This document shows, one piece after another, positions 42,611 through 51,625 of a stretch of 64,000 nt of DNA. This DNA comes from Oribacterium sp. GTDB taxonomy: Bacteria; Bacillota_A; Clostridia; Lachnospirales; Lachnospiraceae. Positions within the stretch are counted from its first letter, which is position 1. Every line of letters starts with the position of its first letter. The stretch lies in assembly GCA_004554245.1 (NCBI GenBank), contig SFND01000003.1, positions 1 to 64,000 of the forward strand, read 5' to 3'. The notes below the pieces were generated by a model. It did not search any database and was not told where the DNA came from. It saw nothing but the letters and a program-made list of their open reading frames with translations. Made by a program: the position numbers and the translations under genes.

Positions 42611-45360
42611 CGCTTAACCTCTTCCATTACATATGCTTCAACATAATCCTCAAGCTCGATCTCATTGAAGCCCTCGAATACAAGACCACACTCGTAGCCG
42701 GCCTTGACTTCCTTTACATCATCCTTGAAGCGCTTTACAGATGCGATTGCGCCCTCCCAGATCTTATCCTGCTTCGGGCCGCGGAAGATGCGGGCCTTGG
42801 CACCTCTCTGTACGAGACCGTCCTTGACCATACATCCTGCGATGTTGCCGACACCGGACGCCTTGAAGATCTGACGGATCTCGGCGTGGCCGATCACCTT
42901 CTCCTCGAAGACAGGGGCCAGCATGCCCTTCATCGCATTCTCGATATCCTCGGTTGCCTTATAGATGATGTCATAGAGACGAACATCGACATGCTCACGC
43001 TCTGCGATTTCACGTGCGGTCGCATCCGGCTTGACATCGAAACCGATGACGATGGCGTTCGACGCACTTGCGAGTACGACATCGGACTCGTTGATCGCAC
43101 CGACACCGGAGTGGATAACCTTTACGGCTACCTCCTCGTTTCGGATCTTCTCAAGCGCATCCTTGACGGCCTCTACAGAACCCTGAACGTCGGCCTTGAC
43201 CACGAGCGGAAGCTCCTTGATCTCGCCGGCCTTGATCTGATCGAAGAGTGCATCGAGGGATACCTTCTTCTTGGACTCCTCGACCATCTTCTGCTTGCTC
43301 TCCGTGACGAAGGCGGCAGCATAGGCCTTGGCCTCCTTCTCGTTGTCCTTCACCTGGAAGATCTCGCCCGCATTTGGAACAGAGCTGAGACCGAGGATCT
43401 CACACGGCTGTGAAGGTACGGCCTTCTTGATGCGCTTACCCTTATCGTCGGTCATCGCACGAACCTTACCGTATGCAGAACCGACGGCGACGACATCGCC
43501 CTGGTGAAGCGTTCCCTTCTGCACGAGGAGACGTGCAACCGGGCCCTTGCCGCGGTCGAGCTCTGCCTCGATGACAACGCCATACGCTGCACGGTTCGGG
43601 TTTGCCTTCAGCTCCATCACATCCGCCTGGAGAATGATATTCTCGAGCAGGTCATCGATGCCCATACCGGTCTTCGCAGATACCGGAACACAGATGACAT
43701 CTCCGCCATACTCCTCCGGGATGAGGTCATACTTCATCAGCTCCTGCTTTACCTTATCCGGGTTTGCCGTCGGCTTATCCATCTTATTGATGGCTACGAT
43801 GATCGGTGTGTTGGCGGCCTTTGCGTGGTTGATTGCTTCCACGGTCTGCGGCATGACACCATCATCCGATGCGACGACGAGTACAGCGATATCGGTCGAC
43901 TGTGCACCACGCATACGCATCGCGGTGAAGGCTTCGTGGCCCGGTGTATCGAGGAAGGTGATGACTCTGTCTTCGTCATTTACATTGACCTTCACCTGGT
44001 AAGCACCGATGGACTGTGTGATACCACCGGCCTCGCGTGAGGTCACATTTGTATTACGGATGGCATCGAGGATGGAGGTTTTACCATGATCGACGTGACC
44101 CATAACGCAGACGACAGGCGGTCTGGTGACCATCTCGTCATCGGAGTCCTCGACGTCATCCTTTACGAGCTCGGCGATGACATCGACCTTCTCCTCCTTC
44201 TCGCAGAGGATCTCATAATCAACCGCGATGTTCTCTGCATCCTCGTAGGAGATCTCTGTGTTCAGGGTAACCATCTTACCCTGCATAAAGAGCTTCTTGA
44301 TGATTTCAGCCGCCTTGATGCGCATCTTGTCCGCAAGATCCTTGATGGTGATCACCTCAGGAATCGTGATGGACTTGATCTCCTCCTCTACCGGCTTCAC
44401 AACCTCCGGCTTGATGAACGCGCCCTTGCCGGTCTTCTTCTTGTAGGAGACCTCATCGGCTCTCTCGTAGGACTGCTCTGCCGTATACTTGTTCTGCTTA
44501 CGGTTGTTCCGGTTCCGCTTTGCTGCCTCTGCCTTCTCGTTATCGAAATTCTTATTTCCGAAGGTCTTTCCGGCCACCGGCTTATGCGCTACGCGGTTCT
44601 GAGTCGGCTTCGAAGCGACATCGACGGCTGGTGCAGCACCTGCGCCTGCCGGACGTCTCGTACCGAAACCGGCACCTGCCGGACGCTGACCCGGTCTCTG
44701 CTGACCATTGCGGTCGCCGAATGGACGGCTGCCCTGCGGACGATCACCGAATGGTCGCTGCTGACCATTGCGATCACCGAAGGAAGGGCCATCCTGCGGA
44801 CGATCACCGCTTCTCTGACCGTTACGGTCACCGAAGGAGCGTGTCCCCTGCGGGCGATCACCGAAGCTGCGGCCACCCTGTGGGCGCTCTGCCGGACGTG
44901 CCGGGCGCTCTGCGGCTGGCTTCGCCTGCGCTTCCTTCGCATGCTCTGCGAGGGCCTTCGCGGCTGCGGCTGCCTTTGCAGCTTCTTCCGCCGCCTTCCG
45001 TGCGGCCTCTTCCTCTGCAGACTTCCGTGCCGCCTCTGCTCTTGCCTCCTCGGCCTCCTGACGCTTCTGGATCTCATTGAGCTCCTTCAGCGGTGTTACG
45101 CGTGCGGTTCCAGGTGGCAGCGGACGACCATTCGGGCTGGCCTTCCGTGCCGGCTTCTCTGCCTCCTGCGACTTCCGTGCGCCCTGAGATGCAGCGGTGC
45201 CGAACTTCGAGCCCAGTGGGCGATTTTTATGATTTGCGGAATTCTGCGAATGGAAAACAACAGCAAGTTTCTTTTTCTTAGGCGCATCTCCTGCCTTCGA
45301 CTTATCCTTACTTCCTTCCCTGCTGTTCATTCCCAAATCTTTCTGGTTATCATCTGACAT
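42607..45360 (-). CDS. infB: Translation initiation factor IF-2
   Basis: 917 residues. Recruits fMet-tRNA to the 30S subunit. N-terminal third is disordered: an Ala/Glu/Arg/Lys helix-like stretch (about 95-150), then tandem F-G-D-R repeats (about 158-240). The GTPase domain begins near 415 with GHVDHGKT and has DTPGHEAF and NKMDK. The C2 domain binding fMet-tRNA is present. Its start overlaps the ylxQ end by 11 bases. Confidence 0.98.
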   Translation of the reverse strand: MSDDNQKDLGMNSREGSKDKSKAGDAPKKKKLAVVFHSQNSANHKNRPLGSKFGTAASQGARKSQEAEKPARKASPNGRPLPPGTARVTPLKELNEIQKRQEAEEARAEAARKSAEEEAARKAAEEAAKAAAAAKALAEHAKEAQAKPAAERPARPAERPQGGRSFGDRPQGTRSFGDRNGQRSGDRPQDGPSFGDRNGQQRPFGDRPQGSRPFGDRNGQQRPGQRPAGAGFGTRRPAGAGAAPAVDVASKPTQNRVAHKPVAGKTFGNKNFDNEKAEAAKRNRNNRKQNKYTAEQSYERADEVSYKKKTGKGAFIKPEVVKPVEEEIKSITIPEVITIKDLADKMRIKAAEIIKKLFMQGKMVTLNTEISYEDAENIAVDYEILCEKEEKVDVIAELVKDDVEDSDDEMVTRPPVVCVMGHVDHGKTSILDAIRNTNVTSREAGGITQSIGAYQVKVNVNDEDRVITFLDTPGHEAFTAMRMRGAQSTDIAVLVVASDDGVMPQTVEAINHAKAANTPIIVAINKMDKPTANPDKVKQELMKYDLIPEEYGGDVICVPVSAKTGMGIDDLLENIILQADVMELKANPNRAAYGVVIEAELDRGKGPVARLLVQKGTLHQGDVVAVGSAYGKVRAMTDDKGKRIKKAVPSQPCEILGLSSVPNAGEIFQVKDNEKEAKAYAAAFVTESKQKMVEESKKKVSLDALFDQIKAGEIKELPLVVKADVQGSVEAVKDALEKIRNEEVAVKVIHSGVGAINESDVVLASASNAIVIGFDVKPDATAREIAEREHVDVRLYDIIYKATEDIENAMKGMLAPVFEEKVIGHAEIRQIFKASGVGNIAGCMVKDGLVQRGAKARIFRGPKQDKIWEGAIASVKRFKDDVKEVKAGYECGLVFEGFNEIELEDYVEAYVMEEVKR
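44641..44889 (-). repeat. Tandem F-G-D-R-(P/N)-(Q)-G repeats inside infB
   Basis: Codons 158-240 of infB encode five copies of a unit ending in FGDRPQG or FGDRNGQ, rich in Arg, Gly and Gln. The DNA repeats are near-identical in places, so copy number may vary between strains. Confidence 0.8.
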
Positions 45361-45670
45361 TCACATTACCTCCGTCAATATATTTGATCATCGCCTGGGC
45401 GAAGCCCTGATCTTCAATGCTTATCGACGATCGTTCGGATCGTCCCAGCTGGTGCCCCAGCGTTTCCTTGGTGCCAAGTTCCTGATATGGCACACTGCGA
45501 TAGGTGGTCATATTTTTAAACTTCTTTTTCGTATTATCGGATGCATCCTCCGGGATGATCACGAGAAATGATTTGCCACTTTTGATGGACTTCTCCACGG
45601 CGAACTCACCGCTTTTACATTTCCCGGCCCGCTGACACAGTCCGAGCAATCCATAGATTTTATCTGTCAA
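45350..45670 (-). CDS. ylxQ: L7Ae/L30e-family RNA-binding protein YlxQ
   Basis: 106 residues. KIYGLLGLCQRAGKCKSG (4-21) is typical of the L7Ae/L30e fold. Members bind kink-turn-like RNA; the exact role of YlxQ is not settled. Overlaps ylxR upstream by 11 bases and infB downstream by 11 bases, so the three are translationally coupled. Confidence 0.9.
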   Translation of the reverse strand: MTDKIYGLLGLCQRAGKCKSGEFAVEKSIKSGKSFLVIIPEDASDNTKKKFKNMTTYRSVPYQELGTKETLGHQLGRSERSSISIEDQGFAQAMIKYIDGGNVNVR

Positions 45671-45926
45671 GCTGCTCCAGTTCCTCTCTCAGTGTATCCA
45701 GGGTCTCCTTCGTGATCGCTTCCTTAAAGGACCGCTCCAGAGCCTTCCGCCGGAATGCCTTCTCGAGGCACTCCGGATTCTTACAGATGTATGCGCCACG
45801 ACCATTCTTCCGGCCGCTCGGATCGATCGAGAAGCTGCCCTCCGGCTCATGTACGATCCGGATCAGCTCCTTCTTCTCTTTCTTTTCACCACAACCGATA
45901 CAGGTTCTCTCAGGTACCTTCTTCAT
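45660..45926 (-). CDS. rnpM: YlxR family protein (RnpM, RNase P modulator)
   Basis: 88 residues. RTCIGCGEKKEKKELIRIV at the start and GRGAYICKNPECLEKAFRRK are the DUF448 signatures. B. subtilis YlxR was reported to bind and modulate RNase P RNA. Lies 5 bases after nusA. Confidence 0.92.
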   Translation of the reverse strand: MKKVPERTCIGCGEKKEKKELIRIVHEPEGSFSIDPSGRKNGRGAYICKNPECLEKAFRRKALERSFKEAITKETLDTLREELEQLDR

Positions 45927-45931
45927 CTTCG

Positions 45932-47077
45932 TTACTCGTTCTCATCCTCCGAAGTCGTCTCGTCGTATGCGATATCGTCCTCATACTCGCCCTCGGCGCC
46001 CTCACTCTGATAGTCGATACCCATCTCGTCGAAGATGCCCTGCTCCTGTGCCTGGGACTCCGACTTGATATCGATCTTATAGCCGGTCAGCTTCGCGCTG
46101 AGACGTGCGTTCTGACCCTCCTTACCGATGGCCAGGCTCAGCTGATTATCCGGCACGATAACCATCGCCTCGTTGTTATCCTGATCGGCGATGACCGCGA
46201 TCACCTTCGCCGGTGACAGTGCGTTCTCGATCAGGTACGCCGGGTTCTCATCATAGTTGATGATATCGATCTTCTCACCGTGAAGCTCATCGACGATGGC
46301 GTTTACACGGGAACCGTTCAGACCGACGCATGCACCTACCGGATCGACATCCGGATCGTGGGACATGACCGCCATCTTCGTTCTGGAGCCGGCCTCACGT
46401 GCGATTGCCTTGATCTCGACGGTACCGTCACGAACCTCGGCGACCTCATCCTCGAACAGACGCTTTACAAGCTCCGGATGCGTTCTCGAGATCATGACAC
46501 GCGGACCACGCGGCATATCTCTGACCTCGACCACATACACCTTGATGCGCTCGTTCGTCACGAGGGTCTCGCCCTTGATCTGCTCGTTCTCTGCGAGATA
46601 GCCATCGACCTTGCCGAGATTTACGATGACAGAACGTCCGGTATCCCGCTCGACGGTACCAGTCACGACCTCCTTCTCCATGGAGTAGTACTCCTTATAG
46701 AGCACCTTACGCTCCTCCTCACGGATCTTCTGTACGATCACGCCCTTTGCGTTCTGGGTCGCGATACGTCCGAAACTCTTGGAATCCACCTTCACCGGAA
46801 CGATGGAGCCCAGCGTGTAGGCCGGATTGATCAGTCTGGCATCGGCGAGTGAGATTTCTGTGTTCTTATCGAAAACTTCCTCTACGACGGTCTTATCCGC
46901 GATGACGGAATAATCACAGGTGTCCGGATCTACGTTGACACGCACATTATCGGCAGAACCGAAATGGTTCTTGCATGCAGTCTGGAGTGACAGCTCGATC
47001 GCCTCGATGAGAGACTGCTTCGAGATTCCTTTCTCCTTTTCCAGTAAATCGAGTGCTTCGCTGAGTTCAGTGTTCAT
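45932..47077 (-). CDS. nusA: Transcription termination/antitermination factor NusA
   Basis: 381 residues, the short Firmicutes form without C-terminal acidic repeats. N-terminal RNA polymerase-binding domain (1-130), S1 (about 135-200), KH1 and KH2 (about 205-345, with VGACVGLNGSRVNAI and GKEGQNARLSAKLTG). An acidic Glu/Asp tail follows residue 350. Start overlaps the rimP stop by one base. Confidence 0.97.
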   Translation of the reverse strand: MNTELSEALDLLEKEKGISKQSLIEAIELSLQTACKNHFGSADNVRVNVDPDTCDYSVIADKTVVEEVFDKNTEISLADARLINPAYTLGSIVPVKVDSKSFGRIATQNAKGVIVQKIREEERKVLYKEYYSMEKEVVTGTVERDTGRSVIVNLGKVDGYLAENEQIKGETLVTNERIKVYVVEVRDMPRGPRVMISRTHPELVKRLFEDEVAEVRDGTVEIKAIAREAGSRTKMAVMSHDPDVDPVGACVGLNGSRVNAIVDELHGEKIDIINYDENPAYLIENALSPAKVIAVIADQDNNEAMVIVPDNQLSLAIGKEGQNARLSAKLTGYKIDIKSESQAQEQGIFDEMGIDYQSEGAEGEYEDDIAYDETTSEDENE

Positions 47078-47481
47078 TAGTTTTTACCCCTCCCGGTAAG
47101 TGTATCTTCATTTGTATCTTCATGGCTGTCTTCGGAATCCGCATCGGTGTCTTCATCGACCGCCGCTTCCTCCTCTTCAACATCCTCTGGAATCACATCT
47201 TCATTGCCAGGCTGATCCTTGAATCCGAGCGAACATACCTCCAGCATGTACTGCTCATCGATGAAATCCTCCTGGTCCAGCCATTTGGAAAGCCGTCTGG
47301 ATACCTTCGCACAGTCGTTTACGGTCATGTCCACCTCGTCGAGACGATAGATGAACGCACGCAGATACCACTCATTATTTTCATAAGTGAAGGTAACGCT
47401 GTCGACTCCGTAGCCCTCCTTCGGACAGAAGCTGTCGAGGTACGTTTTTACTCTTTCAGTATAGTTGCCCTTTGCCTGCAT
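47077..47481 (-). CDS. rimP: Ribosome maturation factor RimP, C-terminal domain missing
   Basis: 134 residues. N-terminal RimP domain (about 1-85) is recognisable from LRAFIYRLDEVDMTVNDC and the following V-S-R-R-L-S-K-W-L-D with Y-M-L-E-V-C-S-L-G. In full-length RimP (about 150 residues) this is followed by an SH3-like C-terminal domain; here residues 95-134 are an acidic, Asp/Glu-rich tail instead. First gene of the nusA-infB operon. Confidence 0.85.
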   Translation of the reverse strand: MQAKGNYTERVKTYLDSFCPKEGYGVDSVTFTYENNEWYLRAFIYRLDEVDMTVNDCAKVSRRLSKWLDQEDFIDEQYMLEVCSLGFKDQPGNEDVIPEDVEEEEAAVDEDTDADSEDSHEDTNEDTLTGRGKN

Positions 47482-47501
47482 TGAATTTTCCTCTAAACTT
47501 A

Positions 47502-47538
47502 AGTTAAAGGAGCGGGCGAAACGCCTGCTCCTTTAACT
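47502..47538 (-). promoter_or_regulatory. Long hairpin in the rimP-nusA leader
   Basis: 17-base arms (47522-47538 and 47502-47518, one mismatch) close on a 3-base AAA/TTT loop, between the promoter and rimP. The minus-strand continuation TAAGTTTAG is only weakly T-rich, as expected for a NusA-dependent terminator. Confidence 0.65.
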
Positions 47539-47557
47539 AGTCAACAAATACTCTATA

Positions 47558-47586
47558 TTTATAGCACGGTCCTCAGGACAATGCAA
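47558..47586 (-). promoter_or_regulatory. Promoter of the rimP-nusA-infB operon
   Basis: Minus-strand TTGCAT (47581-47586), 17-base spacer, TATAAA (47558-47563), giving a leader of about 70 bases that contains the hairpin. Confidence 0.65.
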
Positions 47587-47613
47587 GGCTTTTCGTGTGA
47601 TTCAGCGAACAGC

Positions 47614-48990
47614 TCAGAGCAGGCCCTGGATCAGAATGATCAGAATCAGTACCGGAAGGACGAACTGGAAGTACGGCTTGATCGCCGCCGGCAGCTTCAG
47701 TCCTTCACCCTTGTTGCACTCTGCGAGGTAGTGATCGAAGCCCCAGCCCCAGCGGCTCACACAGAACAGAAGGTAGATGAGCGAACCCGCCGGAAGCAGG
47801 AGGTTTGATACGATGAAATCCTCGGAATCCAGGACGCCACGGGCACCGATGATATGGAGATCTGACCAGAGATTAAAGCCCAGAACGCACGGCACACTGG
47901 CGAGCAGCACGAAGATGCAGTTCAGGTAGACAGCCTTCTTTCGCTCCCATCCGAAGTTGTCGATGGAGGTCGAGAGCAGATTCTCGAAGACGGTGATGAC
48001 GGTGCTGAAGCTTGCGAAGCTCATGAACAGGAAAAACATGGCGCCCCAGAGGCGTCCACCCGCCATATTCATAAACACCTTCGGCAGGGTCAGGAAAATC
48101 AGACTCGGACCGGCATCCGGCTGCACGTTAAAGGCGAAGCAGGCCGGGAAGATGATCAGACCGGACATGATTGCAACGAAGGTATCAAGCACGCAGATAC
48201 GCGCAGACTCGCCGACCAGTGTATAATCGTCCGACATATAGGAACCGAAGATCTCGATGCATGCGATGCCGAGGCTCAGTGTGAAGAAGGCCTGATTCAT
48301 CGCGGCGGAGATCACGGAGCCGAGTCCCTTCAGCATACTGCCGCCGCCCTGCTCTGCGACACGCACGAGGCTCGGAATCAGGTAGAAGCGTGTGCCCTCC
48401 ACCGAGTTCGGAAGCGTCAGGCTGTGGAAGGCCAGTACGACGATCAGTGCGAGCAATGCCGTCATCATGACCGTTGTCACCTTCTCGAGACCCTTCTGAA
48501 GACCGAAGGAGCAGACCAGGAAGCCGACCAGTACGGTCACGGCCATGCTCAGCATCATCTCTTCCGGAGCGTTCATCAGCTTCGCAAAGACCTCATCCGC
48601 GGCTTCCGTGCGGATGCCATCGAAGACGCCCAGGATGAACTTGAAGAAGTAGGACAGCATCCAGCCGGATACCGTCGTGTAGTACATCATCAAAAGATAG
48701 GAACCGGCGGTCGCAAACCAGCCATGAATATGCCACTTACTCCCCTTCGGTTCCAGTGCCTCATAGGCGCGCACGGCACTCTTATGCGATGCCCGTCCGA
48801 CGGCGAGCTCCATCGTGAGCACCGGGATCCCCATGATGACCAGAAAAATCAGATAGAACAGTACGAAGATACCGCCGCCGTTCTGTCCGACGAGATAAGG
48901 AAACTTCCATACGTTTCCGATGCCGATGGCACATCCGGCACTGACCAGGATGAAGCCGATGCGGGACTTAAAGCCTTCCCGTTTACCCAT
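47614..48990 (-). CDS. Sodium-dependent transporter, NSS family
   Basis: 458 residues from the ATG at 48990 (GGGGGG upstream). About 11-12 membrane segments. SAGCAIGIGNVWKFPYLVGQNGGG (about residues 17-40) is the TM1 sodium and substrate site typical of bacterial LeuT/MhsT-like amino acid symporters. Substrate unknown. A nested palindromic leader with a terminator lies directly before its ribosome binding site. Confidence 0.92.
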   Translation of the reverse strand: MGKREGFKSRIGFILVSAGCAIGIGNVWKFPYLVGQNGGGIFVLFYLIFLVIMGIPVLTMELAVGRASHKSAVRAYEALEPKGSKWHIHGWFATAGSYLLMMYYTTVSGWMLSYFFKFILGVFDGIRTEAADEVFAKLMNAPEEMMLSMAVTVLVGFLVCSFGLQKGLEKVTTVMMTALLALIVVLAFHSLTLPNSVEGTRFYLIPSLVRVAEQGGGSMLKGLGSVISAAMNQAFFTLSLGIACIEIFGSYMSDDYTLVGESARICVLDTFVAIMSGLIIFPACFAFNVQPDAGPSLIFLTLPKVFMNMAGGRLWGAMFFLFMSFASFSTVITVFENLLSTSIDNFGWERKKAVYLNCIFVLLASVPCVLGFNLWSDLHIIGARGVLDSEDFIVSNLLLPAGSLIYLLFCVSRWGWGFDHYLAECNKGEGLKLPAAIKPYFQFVLPVLILIILIQGLL

Positions 48991-49006
48991 AGTGTTTTCC
49001 CCCCAT

Positions 49007-49084
49007 AAAAAAAGTGTATCTGTCATTCCATATCTGAAACATCGAAGGTAAAGCGATATTTCAGATAAACTCAGACAGATACAC
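49007..49084 (-). promoter_or_regulatory. Nested palindromic leader/terminator before the NSS transporter gene
   Basis: Minus-strand outer arms GTGTATCTGTC and GACAGATACAC (49074-49084 and 49014-49024, 11 of 11) enclose inner arms TATCTGAAA and TTTCAGATA (49059-49067 and 49031-49039, 9 of 9), then seven T, then the GGGGGG ribosome binding site 3 bases later. A TATAAAAT just upstream could place the transcript start at the outer arm. Confidence 0.7.
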
Positions 49085-49113
49085 TATTTTATACAGTTTC
49101 TGATTATTTTGCA

Positions 49114-50382
49114 CTAACCATTTTCAACATTTTTCGTTTTGTCCAGGACAGCCGGGATCTCAGCGAGCGATACGATGCGATAGCGAAGCTCTGCGCGTGG
49201 TCCGGTCAGCTCCTTCAGCTTCCGTGCGAGGCGCTGATAGATGATGCTGCAGTCCTCCTTTTTCGTACCGATCAGCAGGAGCAGATACTGGCTCGAGCTG
49301 TACTTCGTAAACACATCGCCCTGACGCAGTCCTTCATACAGTGCCTGCTTCAGCGCCTCAGAGCGTGCGTTCAGCTTTTCCGGATTCTGAATCGGCTTTC
49401 CCTCGTAATCGACGAGGGTACAGAGCATCATGAAGATGCTGCTGCCACGGCGGGACATATTCCGACGAAGCACATTATAGACATCGATGAAGCTTGCGTA
49501 CGCACAGTAGTAGGAACCGGTCCGCGGCTCCGTATCCTCACCGCTCTTCAGTGCCGCATCCCGCTTCAGAATATCCGCCTGGATATCTCCGATGTTCTCC
49601 GACACGACCTTCAGCTCCTCATAGATGCGGGCGTAGCACTGCACGAGCTCATCCGGAAGTGGAACCTCCAGCTCGTCCAGATAGTAGTGGGCGGTTTTAT
49701 TATACAGCTCATAGGCTTCCTTCGTCTGTTTCTTCAGAATCAGCGCATCGATCAGCTGAATCTGCCAGCCGCTCTCCGGGTAAATCCGGGCCGCCTGGGC
49801 ATACAGCTGGTATAAATGATCATAATCCTGCTTTTTACGGTAAAAATCACCGAGGAAGCGTACCAGCTCATCATAGCTTTCCTTCAGTCGGATAGACTCG
49901 ACGATGACCCAGTTTTCGGTCGCAAAATCCGGCAGAAGCTCGCCCTGGTACAGCGCACCAGCCTGCTCGTAGAGGGCCGCCTTCTCTTCCGGTGCGACGG
50001 CCTCCTGGGCCCTCTGACAGAGTCGTCGGAAGTCTGCGAAATCATACGAAAAGCGATAGCCCTCCGGCCGCTCTGGTGTATATATGCCCTTCTTGCCTTC
50101 GATATAGCGCTTCCCTGGCATCCCGCTTTTTTTCAGCTGCGTCCGTGCCTGATGAAGCAGATTATTCAGGCTGTTGTTTTCATCCAGCAGCTCCTTATAA
50201 GCGAATACATAGTCGATCAGCTCCCGCTTCGCGATTCCGGTCTCATGATGTAAGAAAATCACCTGGATCAGCTTCAGAAAATTCGCCTTACTGTTTTCTC
50301 CGAAGTAGAGCTGCTGCCCATCTACCGAAACAGCAAACTGCCCCAGCATCTGTATAACGATACGCTTTTCATCTGTCGGCAT
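49114..50382 (-). CDS. BTAD/SARP-type transcriptional regulator with a C-terminal cyclase-like domain
   Basis: 422 residues. N-terminal winged helix (about 1-108) with L-G-Q-F-A-V-S-V-D-G-Q start, bacterial transcriptional activator (BTAD) helical repeats (about 112-255), then a C-terminal domain (about 290-415). In it GDVFTKYSSSQYLLLL resembles the region of GGDEF cyclase domains but with S-S-S-Q-Y in place of GGDEF, so it cannot make c-di-GMP; this relationship is tentative. Targets unknown. It stands alone between the NSS and exporter genes. Confidence 0.78.
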   Translation of the reverse strand: MPTDEKRIVIQMLGQFAVSVDGQQLYFGENSKANFLKLIQVIFLHHETGIAKRELIDYVFAYKELLDENNSLNNLLHQARTQLKKSGMPGKRYIEGKKGIYTPERPEGYRFSYDFADFRRLCQRAQEAVAPEEKAALYEQAGALYQGELLPDFATENWVIVESIRLKESYDELVRFLGDFYRKKQDYDHLYQLYAQAARIYPESGWQIQLIDALILKKQTKEAYELYNKTAHYYLDELEVPLPDELVQCYARIYEELKVVSENIGDIQADILKRDAALKSGEDTEPRTGSYYCAYASFIDVYNVLRRNMSRRGSSIFMMLCTLVDYEGKPIQNPEKLNARSEALKQALYEGLRQGDVFTKYSSSQYLLLLIGTKKEDCSIIYQRLARKLKELTGPRAELRYRIVSLAEIPAVLDKTKNVENG

Positions 50383-50504
50383 ACGTCTTCCCTCCCTTCT
50401 CTTTCTGATTGAAAGTTCTTATATTTATAGTAGTCGGCTGGAATCAAAAAGTAAACGAAAAAATTAAAAGCGCATCCGTATTTAAGATTTTTACGTATCC
50501 GTCA

Positions 50505-51530
50505 TCAGAATACGATGCCCAGATACTCGATCACGAGCCCCCAGAAGACACCGAGCCCATACAGCATGATCGTAATCCGGAGATTCTCATTCGGATGATC
50601 ATTCGTACGGAACAGAACGAGCAGTCCGACACCGGCACCGACCAGGAGACCGGCCATCATCTGCCCGGCGTTCAGTATCCCCATCAGGTACAGCTGGGTG
50701 ATGCTGACGGACGCAGCACAGTTCGGGATCAGACCGACGACGCCGGCCAGGAAGACACCGACGATCGGCTTTCCGGAGAGGAAGTGACCGAGGGCCTCGG
50801 CACCGATGCCCTCGACGAGGAGCGTGATGATCAGGGTGATGAAGAAGATGAAGCCGGTGATCTGAACCGTATGATGGAGTGCCGGCATGGCGATGCCCAT
50901 GAAGCCCTTCTGATGATGGTGATGATGATGTCCTGCATGGGCGTGGGCAGCTGCATGCTCGTGGCTGTGGTGCTCCTCTGCGACATGACGATGTGTGTGG
51001 TCGTCTGCATTGGCCTCGTGCGTATGCGCCGCCTCTGTATGAAGCTCTTCCTCTTCATCATCGTCGCAGTCACAGTGCTCATGCACACAGAGATCGTGAA
51101 TATGCTTCTCCGGTGCCTTCGTATGGCGGCCATGCCGCATGAAGACGTCGAGCAGGAAACCACTGATGAGGCCCAGGATCGCCTTCGTCGCCAGAACCCG
51201 CAGCATCGTCGCCGGATGTACACCCTCCGAGATAAAAATCGGCAGCATCTCATCTGAGGTCGACAGGAAGACGGCGATCAGGGTGCCGACCGAGATCACG
51301 CCGCCCGCAAACAGACTGGAGGCCGCCGCCGAGAAGCCACACTGCGGCAGGATACCCACAGCCGCTCCGATCAGCGGACCGAAGTGACCGGCCTTCTCCA
51401 GCATCCCCGTCGTATGCTTCTCTGCCTTATGCTCGAGGTACTCCATCCCCATATAGGTGATCAAAAGGAACGGAATCAGCTTCGCTGTATCCAGTACCGC
51501 ATCGAACAACGCGTCTAAAATCATTTCCAT
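50505..51530 (-). CDS. Putative 10-TM heavy-metal exporter (ArsP_2-like) with histidine-rich loop
   Basis: 341 residues, about ten membrane segments in two halves. Each half has a P-Q/N-C-x-A/F motif: GILPQCGFSAAASSLFAG (about 59-76) and LIPNCAASVSITQLYL (about 265-280). The central loop (about 135-212) contains some 25 His plus Asp, Glu and Cys, a likely metal buffer. Pfam-type knowledge places this with putative arsenic or manganese/heavy-metal exporters; the metal is not known. AAAGGAG upstream. Single gene with no metalloregulator next to it. Confidence 0.78.
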   Translation of the reverse strand: MEMILDALFDAVLDTAKLIPFLLITYMGMEYLEHKAEKHTTGMLEKAGHFGPLIGAAVGILPQCGFSAAASSLFAGGVISVGTLIAVFLSTSDEMLPIFISEGVHPATMLRVLATKAILGLISGFLLDVFMRHGRHTKAPEKHIHDLCVHEHCDCDDDEEEELHTEAAHTHEANADDHTHRHVAEEHHSHEHAAAHAHAGHHHHHHQKGFMGIAMPALHHTVQITGFIFFITLIITLLVEGIGAEALGHFLSGKPIVGVFLAGVVGLIPNCAASVSITQLYLMGILNAGQMMAGLLVGAGVGLLVLFRTNDHPNENLRITIMLYGLGVFWGLVIEYLGIVF

Positions 51531-51625
51531 CTAATGTTTACTCTCCTTTATGTCATTCTTTATCGCGTTCTCTAGAATAACACAGGTGTCAACACGTAAA
51601 TCATCATATGAACACACGTAAATAT

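Noticed and set aside
49007..49084. Glycine or lysine riboswitch before the NSS transporter
   Set aside because: The leader is only about 80 bases and is a simple nested palindrome without aptamer consensus.
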